Source: Bacillota bacterium
GTDB lineage: Bacteria > Bacillota > Clostridia > Acetivibrionales > DTU013
DNA: 64,000 nt
Assembly: GCA_023426125.1 (NCBI GenBank)
Contig: JAFABI010000017.1
Coordinates: forward strand, 186,001 to 250,000
Reading direction: 5' to 3'
Shown: positions 8,666-17,831 of the stretch, one piece after another
Layout of the letters: every line of letters begins with the position of its first letter
Numbering within the stretch: the first letter of the stretch is position 1
The notes under the pieces: model-generated
Seen by the model: the letters and a program-made list of their open reading frames with translations, nothing else
The model's database searches: none
What the model was told of the DNA's origin: nothing
Translations under genes and position numbers: made by a program

Positions 8666-9208
8666 TTATAGTAATTTCTCAATATCGCCGGCAATGTCTT
8701 TCGGCTCAACCGTCGGCTCGTAACGTGAAACGACATTTCCGTCACGAGCAATGAGGAATTTGGTAAAGTTCCATTTGATTTGCTCATCCGCGAAATCACC
8801 CTTATATTTAGCCTTGAGCGTGAGCTCCATCGCCTTGGCCTTCAAGCCCTTGCCAAGCCCCTGAAAGCCTTTCTGAGAGGTCAGATATCGATAGAGCGGT
8901 ATGGCGTTTTCATCACGGACATCTACCTTTTGGGACAACGGGAAAGTAACGCCGTAGCGCAATGAGCAGAACTCCGAGATTTCCTGCTCATTTCCCGGCT
9001 CCTGGTCCATAAACTGATTGCAGGGAAAGCCGATCACCGCAAAGCCCCGGTCTTTATATTTCCGGTAAAGTTCCTCAAGCCCTTTGTACTGGTGTGTGAA
9101 TCCGCATTTGCTGGCCGTGTTGACAATGAGCAGCACTTTCCCTTTGTATCCGGACATTTGCACCGGCTTGTTCTCAATGGATGTATATTCGTAATCATAG
9201 ACAGTCAT
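8666..9208 (-). CDS. Glutathione peroxidase family protein (cysteine type)
   Basis: 180 residues. NTASKCGFTHQY carries the peroxidatic Cys35; FPCNQF gives the conserved Gln and KWNFTKFL the conserved Trp of the catalytic tetrad. It is the Cys form, with no in-frame TGA, and bacterial members usually rely on thioredoxin rather than glutathione. The start is fixed by GGAGGTAATATTATG; the longer frame beginning at 9283 runs through the promoter and is rejected. First gene of the peroxide operon. Confidence 0.92.
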   Translation of the reverse strand: MTVYDYEYTSIENKPVQMSGYKGKVLLIVNTASKCGFTHQYKGLEELYRKYKDRGFAVIGFPCNQFMDQEPGNEQEISEFCSLRYGVTFPLSQKVDVRDENAIPLYRYLTSQKGFQGLGKGLKAKAMELTLKAKYKGDFADEQIKWNFTKFLIARDGNVVSRYEPTVEPKDIAGDIEKLL

Positions 9209-9254
9209 AATATTACCTCCAAATAAGTTTATAGCGATTAAATTGTGCAAAACC

Positions 9255-9284
9255 ATTATATAATTTGTTTCTTGAACTGTCAAG
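9255..9284 (-). promoter_or_regulatory. Consensus promoter overlapped by palindromic operator
   Basis: On the minus strand TTGACA (9278-9283) and TATAAT (9255-9260) are separated by exactly 17 bp. The -35 box is embedded in the inverted repeat CTTGA-ACTG-TCAAG (9271-9284), with partial continuation of symmetry into GTTTC/GAAAC on both flanks. Position and symmetry suit repression by the OhrR-like protein of the same operon. Confidence 0.8.
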
Positions 9285-9299
9285 TGAAACTAAAAAGAT

Positions 9300-9752
9300 A
9301 AGTTTACTGTTTTTCAAGAAAAAATTTAGTATCAGGAAGCTTTCGGCAATAGTTTGGGCAGTCATAGCAGATGCATTCCAGTTTGACAATAAAGTATAAC
9401 CTATGTCAACAAACTACTCTTGTTGGCGTTTTAGGATTTTAATAAAATTAGGATATCAGCAAAACAATAGAAGATTCATGGAAAACTTCACGCTATTTGG
9501 GACAGGATCCACGTTCTCCGCGCATGGCTTGCCAGCAGGCGTTTGCGGAGCGTATTGATGCAGGGATGCGGAGTTTTGATCAGGAGATTGAACTTTCAAG
9601 CGCGGGCATGATGAAACCTTCAAGTACTCCGGGGAATCCATTTGAGCCAAATATGGAGGGATTGAAGCAACGGACCATTTTATCGGAGTTGATTAGTAAG
9701 TAATGGTGTGAAGAGAATATCTTTTTTGATTGTAGTTGCATATTTTTCCCGC
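9300..9752. other. Gap with one unassigned coding-like frame
   Basis: Mostly non-coding. A plus-strand frame from about 9479 to 9703 reads smoothly (ending MEGLKQRTILSELISK) but has no ATG start with a ribosome binding site and matches nothing I recognise; it may be the 3' remnant of a lost gene. Confidence 0.35.
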
Positions 9753-9884
9753 CTATTCAAATTTAATTTGAGCCAATATGGCTGCGTAATCATCGGAGAG
9801 GGCATCATAGCTATCTGAATAGTCATTGAAGGCGATGACGTATGTATCACGCCCATAGAAAAAATAAACAAACATGCTTTTCAT
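9753..9884 (-). pseudogene. 43-codon 3' remnant of an unknown gene
   Basis: The minus-strand frame runs MKSMFVYFFYGRDTYVIAF and then an Asp/Tyr-rich stretch to AAILAQIKFE-stop. It has the look of a genuine C-terminus (balanced composition, clean stop), but no upstream gene body is present because plus-strand SLH coding sequence begins where it breaks off near 9885. Family not recognised. Confidence 0.4.
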
Positions 9885-10912
9885 CGCCAGTCCACCTCAC
9901 CCTGGATACACCTATAGATCTGAAAGCGGAGTTAAAAGAGGATCACAACGGACTGCCCTACTTTGAACTTAAACTCGCCGTACCGCAAAGTATTAAGGAT
10001 TTAGACGCAAAAATTACAGACAATTCCGAATACTTCGAAGGGAAGCAATGTGATCCAATCGAAATTGCCTTTGATTACAAGTACGGCAATTATGACTGGA
10101 ACGAAGGGCCCTCGCACTTTTGGAAAACCACCGACTACCTTTCGGAATTTCTTGACCGGGGCTATTTTGAGTATCGTCCCTTTGATAGCTCGGTCAAATA
10201 CGAAGATGTAGACATCAAAAGCGAAACCTATTACTTCAAGGCGCGCTTTCACTCCATGTGGGGCTATTCCGGCGACTATATCGATAAGCACATCTACTCC
10301 GATTATTCCAACACCGTGAAGATCGGTAATCCCGCCTACTGGAGCAACGTCAGCACATGGGCGGCGCCCGAATTGCAAAAAGCCGCCGATGCCGGGATTA
10401 TTCCTGAAATTCTCAAAGGCGCGGATATGACAAAGGCGATAACAAGAGAAGAGTTCTGCGAGCTTTCCGTTCAGCTTTACGAAAAAACTACGGGAAAAAC
10501 CGCCGAAGCTTCCGCTGCCAACCCATTTACAGATACCGTGAATCCACAAATTTTGAAAGCATATAAACTCGGTATTACGTCCGGGACATCGGCCACCACA
10601 TTTTCTCCAAAGGTGCTCATCAATCGGGAACAATGCGCCACCATGCTTTTCCGCGCAATCAAGGTTATCAAGCCGGACGGAGATTACAGCACGGCGGGCG
10701 TGAAGGAATTTACGGATCAGAAATACATCTCAAGCTGGGCGGTCGAAGCGACAAAATATATGTCTAAAATCGGCATCATCTCCGGCAATAAAGAGGGCGA
10801 ATTTATGCCTAAGGCTGCCACAACGGCGCAGGAAGCAGCGGGCTATGGCATGGCAACAAGGGAACAGGCAATTGCCATGTCCATGAGGACTTATGAAAAG
10901 ATCGGGAGGTAG
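9842..10912 (+). pseudogene. Truncated SLH-domain surface protein
   Basis: The open frame encodes 356 residues. The first about 15 residues are antisense to the adjacent minus-strand remnant and end at a junction near 9885-9893, so the true gene has lost its signal peptide and N-terminus. From VHLTLDTPIDLKAEL onward there is a beta-rich domain (to about residue 160), then three SLH repeats (about 168-215, 225-280, 285-356) with TKAITREEFCEL, FSPKVLINREQCATML and ATTAQEAA-type repeat ends. SLH domains bind secondary cell-wall polymer. The last repeat carries an odd duplication-like insertion before TREQAIAMS. Without a signal peptide it cannot reach the surface. Next gene starts 5 bp later. 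Confidence 0.7.
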
Positions 10913-10917
10913 TTGTC

Positions 10918-12459
10918 ATGGCGCGAAAGATCTTAAGCTGGAGCTTAGCTGTATTGCTGATTTTTACACTGCCCCCCTTCCATGCCGCGGCGGCGGAAGA
11001 CTATTCAGCTGAGGATTATTTTGTTGAGGACTATTTAGCCCCTTCTGACGACTTCGTAGTTGAGAAATTTTTGATTGAAGACGGCGTACTAAGCCGTTAT
11101 ACGGGTACAGATAGTGCCGTTACCATCCCAAATGGCGTTAAGACGATTGGATACTATGCGTTTGAGGGAAACAGGGATCTGAATTCAATCGTGATTCCGG
11201 ATGGCGTCACAACCATCGAAACCGGCGCGTTTTCCCACTGCACAGCCCTAAAAAACGTGACCCTGCCAAACAGTCTGACGTCAATAGGCTCAAGCGCATT
11301 CCAAGGCTGTACGAGCCTTACCGCCGCAATCATCCTTGAAAACGTTGAAATCATTTATAATGGTGCATTTCAAGGGTGCAGCGGGATGAAACAGTTTACC
11401 GTTGATGTAAAAAATAAGGCTTACTCAAGTAAGAATGGCGTTCTGTATTATCATGATAGTTATGATAATATTCTCCTTTACTATCCGGCTCAAAAAACGG
11501 ACAGCTCATTTGTCATTCCAAACAGCGTTTTATCCATTGGGGAGTTGCCTTTGCGGAAAATAAATACCTGAAAAGTGTCACACTCGGAACAGGAGTGAGG
11601 GAAATAAGAAGCTATGCGTTTGCCGACTGCGGACTGACTTCCATTTCTATTGGAAAAGGCGTCAACCGGATTGTATTTGCATCTTTTTACAACTGTAAAA
11701 GACTGGAAAAGACTGGAAAAGATTGCCGTTGACCCCAATAACCGATTATACAGCAGCGAAAAATGAAGCAAGAAAAACCACCCTGTTTGCATATCCGGCT
11801 GGTAAAAAAGACGCAGCGTTCACAGTGCCGAACAGTGTGAGAAATATTGAACCATTCGCCTTTTATGGAAATGGCTATCTTATGGCCCTTACAATAGGGA
11901 AAAATGTGACGGCACCGATGGCCATTGACGCTTGTCCCGCATTGGTCATATATGGCGAGGCAGGGTCAGAAGTTGAAACCGGTGCCAAAGCGAGAAATAT
12001 TCCTTTTGTCGCAGGCAAGGCACCGCCGTCCGACTCTCTTGTTCTCAAGGCCGTTCCTACATCCTCGACGGTACTTGTCAACGGCAAGCCGATCAGCTTT
12101 GACGCATATACCATCAATCAGAGCAGCTATTTCAAGCTCCGGGATTTGGCCTGCGTTTTAAGTGGTACATCCGACCAGTTTGATGTGGCATGGGACGCTG
12201 AAAACAACGCAATTAGGCTAACCAGCAACATGGCGTACAGCGTGACAGGTGGTGAGATGGCAGGCAAGGGCGCAGGTATCAAAATACGTCAAAGATCGTT
12301 CTTGATGGTCTTGAAGGCCTTCCCATTAGCCTGTCCAGCTACATCATTGATGGGAACGGCTACTTCAAGCTCCACGACGTTGCCGGTTTATTCCACTTTG
12401 ACGTAGAATGGGACGGTACCAACAACACAATCGTCATCAACACAGGTGATGTGGAGTGA
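10918..12459 (+). pseudogene. BspA-type leucine-rich-repeat surface protein, multiply frameshifted
   Basis: Starts with a signal peptide (LSWSLAVLLIFTLPPFHAAAA), then BspA/TpLRR repeats of the pattern IPNGVKTIGYYAFEGNRDLNSI. The frame is lost near 11540 (SIGELPL should read on into AFAENKYLKSVTLG), again at 11701-11722, where an 11-bp tandem duplication of AGACTGGAAAA occurs, again near 11760, and near 12285. The last frame resumes in a second copper-amine-oxidase-N-like domain ending GTNNTIVINTGDVE. Stitched together it gives one secreted protein of about 510 residues. BspA repeats mediate adhesion; this copy is dead or carries sequencing errors, though four independent lesions favour decay. 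Confidence 0.8.
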
Positions 12460-12558
12460 AAAAAACATACCGGTGAACCCGTTCAATCACACCTTTACAA
12501 GAAAAGTTGTCCTCAGAATAAAGAAAGATATCCACCTTTTCTCTCAAGAAAAATGCAA

Positions 12559-12604
12559 AAAAGGCACCGGATTATAAAGCTTCCCTTCAAATTCAGTGCC
12601 TTTT
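12559..12604 (-). terminator. Stem-loop terminator between surface debris and yesN-like gene
   Basis: AAAAGGCAC and GTGCCTTTT arms are separated by 28 nt, with T/A-rich ends on both strands. It lies 44 bp beyond the stop of the minus-strand regulator gene and could serve both directions. Confidence 0.55.
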
Positions 12605-12647
12605 AATCTCTCATTCTATGGTTTTCTTTTTCTCGTGCCCATAGAAA

Positions 12648-14255
12648 TTAAATGTTTTTGTAATCAGTCGGTGAAAAGCCTGTCACTTTCTTAAATACCT
12701 TATAAAAATATTTTACATCATTGAATCCAACCATTCCGGAAATGTCATTTACCTTATAATGTCCTTCCTTTAAAAGACTGCGGGCTTTTTTAATTCTGAA
12801 GCCTATAACATAGCCAATAAAGGTATCCCCTTCGATCTGCTTGAAAATTTTGCTTAAATAGCTTGGACTAAGATGCACATAATCTGCCGCACCTTCCAAG
12901 GTTATATCCTTGCTTATATTACCCTGGATATATTCCTTTACTTTCTGAATAAGTTTTAAATTGTTTTTCTTATAACTTGACTCAACCGCATTAAAACATA
13001 TTTTCAGTTTTTCCTGGGACCAGTCTAAAATTGAGTTTATGTCTGTACATAAATTGAGTTCATTATATAACAGGAATTCATCACCTAGTAATTCATCAGG
13101 ATTTATGCTTAAATGATTCAGGAATTTGTAAATCAGCAAAACCAATTGGAAATTCATTTTAGTTAAGGCTTCAACATCCGTGCTGCTTTTAAAAGTAAAT
13201 GGGCAGTATAATTCATTTATAATATTCATTGCGGTACTCAAGTCAAGTTTTTCAAAACACTTGTAAAACACTTGTTCAGTTTTTAGGCTGATAAATTCAA
13301 TTTCTCCATTGTAAGGGCTGTCATCGGCTGCTACAAAAACCTGTTTATCGGTTTTGGTTATTCTTTGTATAATGGCTCTCCTGGCTGCACTGTATGAAAT
13401 ATGAACATCCCTGATTTCTTCTGCAATATTGCCTATTCCTATTGAAACAGGTAGATTTAAATACTTATTGATGTTTTTTATTACTTTCTCGCATGAGGAG
13501 GCAATAAAACTTATGCTTGGATTATTTTTATCTCTTTGAAAATTCAACAAAAATCCCTGTCCGTCTCCGAAATTAAACGGATATGCAGGAATATTGCTGC
13601 AGGCTAAAGTTTCCGAAGCGATATTTTCAAGGCTGAACTTCAATAGATCACTGTCCCTTATTGTGTTGTTCTTCACGGAACTTATATAGTTGTCAATACT
13701 GACTAGAATTATACAAAAACAGTTATAAGGAAAATTGACATCAAGGTCACTTAATTGCTTGTATATGTAATTTTGTGATAAACCTTCTTCCGTTATAAGC
13801 TTTAAGAAAAAATTTTTTCGAAGCAACGTAAGTCCCTGGTTCATCTTTATTTTCATTTGAAAGTTCACCTGCCGATGTTCTTTTTCTAGATCCAGCTTTT
13901 TACACGCTTTCGCTAAAACATCCTTTAGTTCGGCTTTTTTGACAGGCTTAAGCAGATAAGAAAAAGCGCCTAGAGCAATAGCTTTTTGAGCGTGCTCAAA
14001 AAGATCGTACCCGCTTAAAAATACGAAAATGATATCATCGGCATTCATAGAATTTAGTCTTGACAAAAGCTCAATACCATCCAATTTAGGCATCCTGATA
14101 TCTGCGATAACTATCTCCGGCTTATATATGTTTATTAAATCATACGCTTCAATACCATCCTTTGCCTCGTGTATTTCATTGTAGCCTAAGGCATTTAATG
14201 TGGAAATTATAGATTGTCTTGCAAGCAATTCATCGTCAACTACTAATATTCTCAT
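12648..14255 (-). CDS. AraC-type response regulator (YesN family)
   Basis: 535 residues: receiver domain at 1-115 with acidic pair Asp7/Asp8, phospho-acceptor Asp52 in IVIADIRMPKLDG and Lys103 in LLKPVKK; a long middle region (about 130-420); and two C-terminal AraC helix-turn-helix motifs (about 430-535, with YLSKIFKQIEGDTFIGY and DVKYFYKVFKKVTGFSPTDYK). It should bind DNA on phosphorylation by the partner kinase, whose stop overlaps its start by ATGA. A GGAGGAG sequence precedes the ATG. The neighbouring divergent sugar-transport and glycosidase genes are the likely targets. Confidence 0.93.
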   Translation of the reverse strand: MRILVVDDELLARQSIISTLNALGYNEIHEAKDGIEAYDLINIYKPEIVIADIRMPKLDGIELLSRLNSMNADDIIFVFLSGYDLFEHAQKAIALGAFSYLLKPVKKAELKDVLAKACKKLDLEKEHRQVNFQMKIKMNQGLTLLRKNFFLKLITEEGLSQNYIYKQLSDLDVNFPYNCFCIILVSIDNYISSVKNNTIRDSDLLKFSLENIASETLACSNIPAYPFNFGDGQGFLLNFQRDKNNPSISFIASSCEKVIKNINKYLNLPVSIGIGNIAEEIRDVHISYSAARRAIIQRITKTDKQVFVAADDSPYNGEIEFISLKTEQVFYKCFEKLDLSTAMNIINELYCPFTFKSSTDVEALTKMNFQLVLLIYKFLNHLSINPDELLGDEFLLYNELNLCTDINSILDWSQEKLKICFNAVESSYKKNNLKLIQKVKEYIQGNISKDITLEGAADYVHLSPSYLSKIFKQIEGDTFIGYVIGFRIKKARSLLKEGHYKVNDISGMVGFNDVKYFYKVFKKVTGFSPTDYKNI

Positions 14256-16093
14256 ATTTGCTCCTCCACAATGTTGCTATAATCCCTCGGCAAAGTTATT
14301 CTGACGGTCGTCCCCAATCCTGGCTTACCAGATAATTTCAAGCCATACTCTTTTCCAAAGTGAAATTTTATACGCGCATTTACATTTAAAATTCCCAGGT
14401 TTTTTAATGCTAGACTGTTACTCGCTTCAGGATCAGAATCAAGGAGAGAGTTAATTTGGTATAAATGATCCCCAGGTATTCCCACACCTGTATCGGATAT
14501 ATATAAATATACTCTATCACCACTGGCTTTAGCGGCAATTCTTAATTCACCTTTTTCAGCTTTTGGATCGAGGCCGTGATGTAACGCGTTTTCCACCAGG
14601 GGCTGCAAAGTTAACCTAAGAATGTTACAGTTTAAAATTTCTCTGTCTATATCAAAATGTACATCGTATCTGTCTGAAAATCGAAATTTTTGGATAAACA
14701 GATACCTCCGTACGTGTTCGATTTCATCCGTAAGTTTTACTAAATACTCGCCGTGATTTAAACCGTAACGGAAAATATCTGACAAACTCTCAACCATCAA
14801 AGATGAATTAACATAATCTCTTTTGTCAATCACTGCTCTTATTGAGTTTAGCGTATTATAAAGAAAGTGCGGATTGATCTGGCTTTGAAGAGCTTCAAGC
14901 TCGGCTTGCTTACGCAGAATCTGATTCTGGTATTTTTCCTGGATTAAGGTTTTTATGCTGGAGACCATGTTATTAAACGTCGCACTGATTTGTGCAAGTT
15001 CGTCAGACCCCTTTACTTCCACCCTTACATCCAAGTTTCCGCTTTGCATCTTAATGAATGATTTAGTCAATCTTTCCAAGGGATGTGTTACGAAACCGGA
15101 AAAAGCAATTGAAATAAATAGAGAGAAAATTGTTAGTACTACCAGGAGCATATTGTTTATGCTCTTAATAAAACCGCTCTTTTCTTTAAGCTTTGCTTCA
15201 GGAAATAGGGAGATTACCTTCCAACCATATTCCTTTGATTCAGTAAAGCTGACAACCATATTTTCTTTACCTGCCATGAAACGTACAGGAGGAGTCGGTG
15301 ATAGGGACGATTGAAGCAAAAGCTTCTTATAAGCAGAATCATTGAGTGAATTGCTTGAATAAATTTTTTCTCCCGATTTACTGAAAACAGCAAATATTTC
15401 CCCGGATTCAACATTATTGCTTGAGAATAAACTTGAAAAGTTGGAAAGACTCTCATCAAGAACGAGGACGCCGCATGTCACAAGGTTTTCAAGATTAACG
15501 ACTGCACGGGAGATAGAGATTACGGTATTATTTTTCAGACGATAATTAACATATTTGTTGAGATGTGGTTCAAGTAATATCGGATGGCCGTTTTCTAATA
15601 GGGTTTCCTTGAACCACTGCTCTTTTTCTACTGTATTAAGATTTAAATTACCGACTTGCTTGTCTACATATAATACAATATCACCGCTTAAAGATATAAG
15701 TGTAATTGCATTTAACTTAATGTTGCCTTCCAAAATACTTCTAAAATAATTGTATGTCCTTTTTTTCGCAAGGAGATAAGTTTCGTTTTGGTCTTCACTG
15801 GGCGTACCCAATATGTAAAGTATATCGTCAAGATTCGAATTTATGGCGGATGATTGCCAGGAAAGATTCTTTATTTCCGCGTCAATATTTGTAATGATCT
15901 GATAATTCACCTGATTTCTATATTTAATGAAATCATTTTCAATTACAGAAGAAGATATTTTATAGGATATAAGCCCGAAAATAACAATTGGGAGGGACAT
16001 TACTATAAGAATAAGTAAAAATAGTTTGTATTTTATGCTTTGCCGAAAGGGATTAAGCAGTATAGACAAGAAGTAACGCAAAAAATTTTTCAT
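14252..16093 (-). CDS. Membrane sensor histidine kinase (YesM family)
   Basis: 613 residues from ATG 16093, which has GGAGA six bases upstream; ATG 16105 is also in frame. TM1 is at about residues 25-45, an extracytoplasmic sensor region runs to about 310, TM2 is near 315-337, HAMP about 335-390, and the His_kinase domain contains QINPHFLYNTLN with the phosphorylated His. The ATPase domain follows with LTLQPLVENALHHG (N box) and ISDTGVGIP (G1 box). Such kinases sense oligosaccharides, sometimes through a binding protein; the divergent gene encodes one. Forms a pair with the overlapping response regulator. Confidence 0.93.
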   Translation of the reverse strand: MKNFLRYFLSILLNPFRQSIKYKLFLLILIVMSLPIVIFGLISYKISSSVIENDFIKYRNQVNYQIITNIDAEIKNLSWQSSAINSNLDDILYILGTPSEDQNETYLLAKKRTYNYFRSILEGNIKLNAITLISLSGDIVLYVDKQVGNLNLNTVEKEQWFKETLLENGHPILLEPHLNKYVNYRLKNNTVISISRAVVNLENLVTCGVLVLDESLSNFSSLFSSNNVESGEIFAVFSKSGEKIYSSNSLNDSAYKKLLLQSSLSPTPPVRFMAGKENMVVSFTESKEYGWKVISLFPEAKLKEKSGFIKSINNMLLVVLTIFSLFISIAFSGFVTHPLERLTKSFIKMQSGNLDVRVEVKGSDELAQISATFNNMVSSIKTLIQEKYQNQILRKQAELEALQSQINPHFLYNTLNSIRAVIDKRDYVNSSLMVESLSDIFRYGLNHGEYLVKLTDEIEHVRRYLFIQKFRFSDRYDVHFDIDREILNCNILRLTLQPLVENALHHGLDPKAEKGELRIAAKASGDRVYLYISDTGVGIPGDHLYQINSLLDSDPEASNSLALKNLGILNVNARIKFHFGKEYGLKLSGKPGLGTTVRITLPRDYSNIVEEQI

Positions 16094-16342
16094 AGCTGTC
16101 TCCATTTATTAATTTATGTTGTTTAGAAGTATCTTCTTCGAAAGTGCTATAAATAATATCAATATTATATCATAATCTGTAATCGACAAAAAAGTATGAA
16201 ATACGAGAAGGATAAAAAAATACGTTGTTTGATAAAAATTTACGCCTATACGTTTTTTTATCGAGGATGTATCATTGAAAGCGTGATGATCGTCATAGGT
16301 GTGTTTTCAATTTATTATGATACTTTAGGGGGGACAAATTTC

Positions 16343-17689
16343 ATGCTTAAAAGGGTTTTATGTATTGCCGTTTCGCTAGGAATTATTGCCGGACTTATAT
16401 CAGGGTGCGGAGGAAACGCGCAAAGCACTTCGAATGGGAATCCGAGCGATACCAGCGCTTCTGCGGCTACCACAGGGAGCAGACAAGACCCGGTTACCAT
16501 CAGGTATTCGAATTGGTGGAGCAAGGGTGAGCAAACGCCTACTTTAGAGAAATTCATGGATGAAAATCCCGGGATTATTGTTCAAGAGGAGGTACTTGAC
16601 GGAGCTAATTATGATAAAATTCTGAAGGCCAGGTTCATGTCAGGTGATGCTAATGATGTAGTATATTTAAGCGGGGTATCTCTTAACGAATACATAAAGC
16701 AAAATTGGCTGATGGATGTAATAAATGAAACCGGTACTCAGCAGATGAAATCAAATGATGTGCTATGGAAACACTTCACAAGGGACGGCAAGATATATGG
16801 CGCCATTGTTGACGGTACTATTGAATGCCATCCGTTTTATTACAATAAGATTTGTTTTGACAAATTGGGACTTAAAGAACCCACTACTCTAGATGAGTTC
16901 AACGTCCTATGTGAAAAAATCAAAGCGGATGGAATTGATCCTATTGTCTTCGGGGGAGCAGATACATGGACTATTACCGGAGTGTTTATAAGTCCTTTCA
17001 GATTTTGTGACAGCCTTGCAAAATTTGATAATATGGATAACGCAATAGCAGAAGGAAAACTTGGATGGGCCGATTCATTTAAGGTGGGATATGAATTCCT
17101 GGAGAGTGCGGTGAAAAAAGGATTTGTAAGTAAGGCTGCATTAACGCTTAAGTATGATCAGTCTGTACAATTTTTTGCAGATGGAAAAGCTGCTATGCTG
17201 CCGCAAGGACCATGGCTTCCCGCTCAAGACGCCATTATCAAAGCAGATCCTGCTAAATTCAACCTGGGGGTATTTCTATTTCCTTATCCTAAGGGGACTG
17301 ACGGCAAACTCAATGTGTTGGCACAAGTAACAGGTACATTAGCAATAAATGCAAAAACAAAAAATGTTGATGCGGCAAAGAAATTATACAATTTCATTCT
17401 TAAACCCGAGAATTTGAAAAGCCTTGTAGAAGCGGAAGGTACCGGAAGTTTCATGCCGGGTGTAACCGCAAAAAGGGATCCCATACTTCAATCATTCTTT
17501 GATACTTTATACGATACATCCAAAACTACTCAGCATTTCGGTAGAGGTGATTATTCTTTCCCGACATCACTGGACGCCGTTGTAGAGTCGACAACACAGG
17601 CACTCTTAACCGGTAAAACCGCAAAAGAAGAATTAGCTGTTATGGACAAAGAATTTGAAAAGGCTAAAGACGGGATTAAACATAATTAA
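16343..17689 (+). CDS. Sugar ABC transporter substrate-binding lipoprotein
   Basis: 448 residues of the CUT1-type family 1 solute-binding proteins. Signal peptide with lipobox GLISGC, a Ser/Thr/Ala-rich linker, then IRYSNWWSKGEQTPTLEKF and LGVFLFPYPKGTDGK, typical of oligosaccharide binders. The longer upstream frame was rejected because TTTAGGGGGG lies ten bases before ATG 16343 and the signal peptide begins there. A cre-like sequence TGAAAGCGTGATGA (near 16275) departs from consensus at its end and is only suggestive of catabolite control. Captures the sugar for the two permeases downstream. Confidence 0.92.
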   Translation: MLKRVLCIAVSLGIIAGLISGCGGNAQSTSNGNPSDTSASAATTGSRQDPVTIRYSNWWSKGEQTPTLEKFMDENPGIIVQEEVLDGANYDKILKARFMSGDANDVVYLSGVSLNEYIKQNWLMDVINETGTQQMKSNDVLWKHFTRDGKIYGAIVDGTIECHPFYYNKICFDKLGLKEPTTLDEFNVLCEKIKADGIDPIVFGGADTWTITGVFISPFRFCDSLAKFDNMDNAIAEGKLGWADSFKVGYEFLESAVKKGFVSKAALTLKYDQSVQFFADGKAAMLPQGPWLPAQDAIIKADPAKFNLGVFLFPYPKGTDGKLNVLAQVTGTLAINAKTKNVDAAKKLYNFILKPENLKSLVEAEGTGSFMPGVTAKRDPILQSFFDTLYDTSKTTQHFGRGDYSFPTSLDAVVESTTQALLTGKTAKEELAVMDKEFEKAKDGIKHN

Positions 17690-17748
17690 CTCAATTTAGT
17701 GTATTTGAATGTTGGAGACTGATGTAAATTCCTTTGTGCGTATCAATT

Positions 17749-17787
17749 TACTATACCGGCAATACTGCTTTATTTGCCGGTATAGTA
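17749..17787 (+). promoter_or_regulatory. Perfect 14-bp stem-loop between binding protein and permease genes
   Basis: TACTATACCGGCAA and TTGCCGGTATAGTA pair perfectly around an 11-nt loop, with no T-tract after it. This is the place where many ABC operons carry an mRNA-stabilising or partly terminating hairpin, which keeps binding protein in excess over permeases. Confidence 0.7.
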
Positions 17788-17831
17788 GGATTAATTTAAA
17801 ATAGCACAATTATGTTAGGGGACAAATAGTA

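Noticed and set aside
9100..9110. Selenocysteine glutathione peroxidase
   Set aside because: The active-site codon is Cys (NTASKCGFT) and there is no in-frame TGA.
9680..9871. 63-codon minus-strand frame
   Set aside because: Out-of-frame shadow of the 43-codon remnant ending AILAQIKFE, which has the more natural composition.
16196..16342. 49-residue N-terminal extension of the binding protein
   Set aside because: The lipoprotein signal and the AGGGGGG site place the start at 16343.
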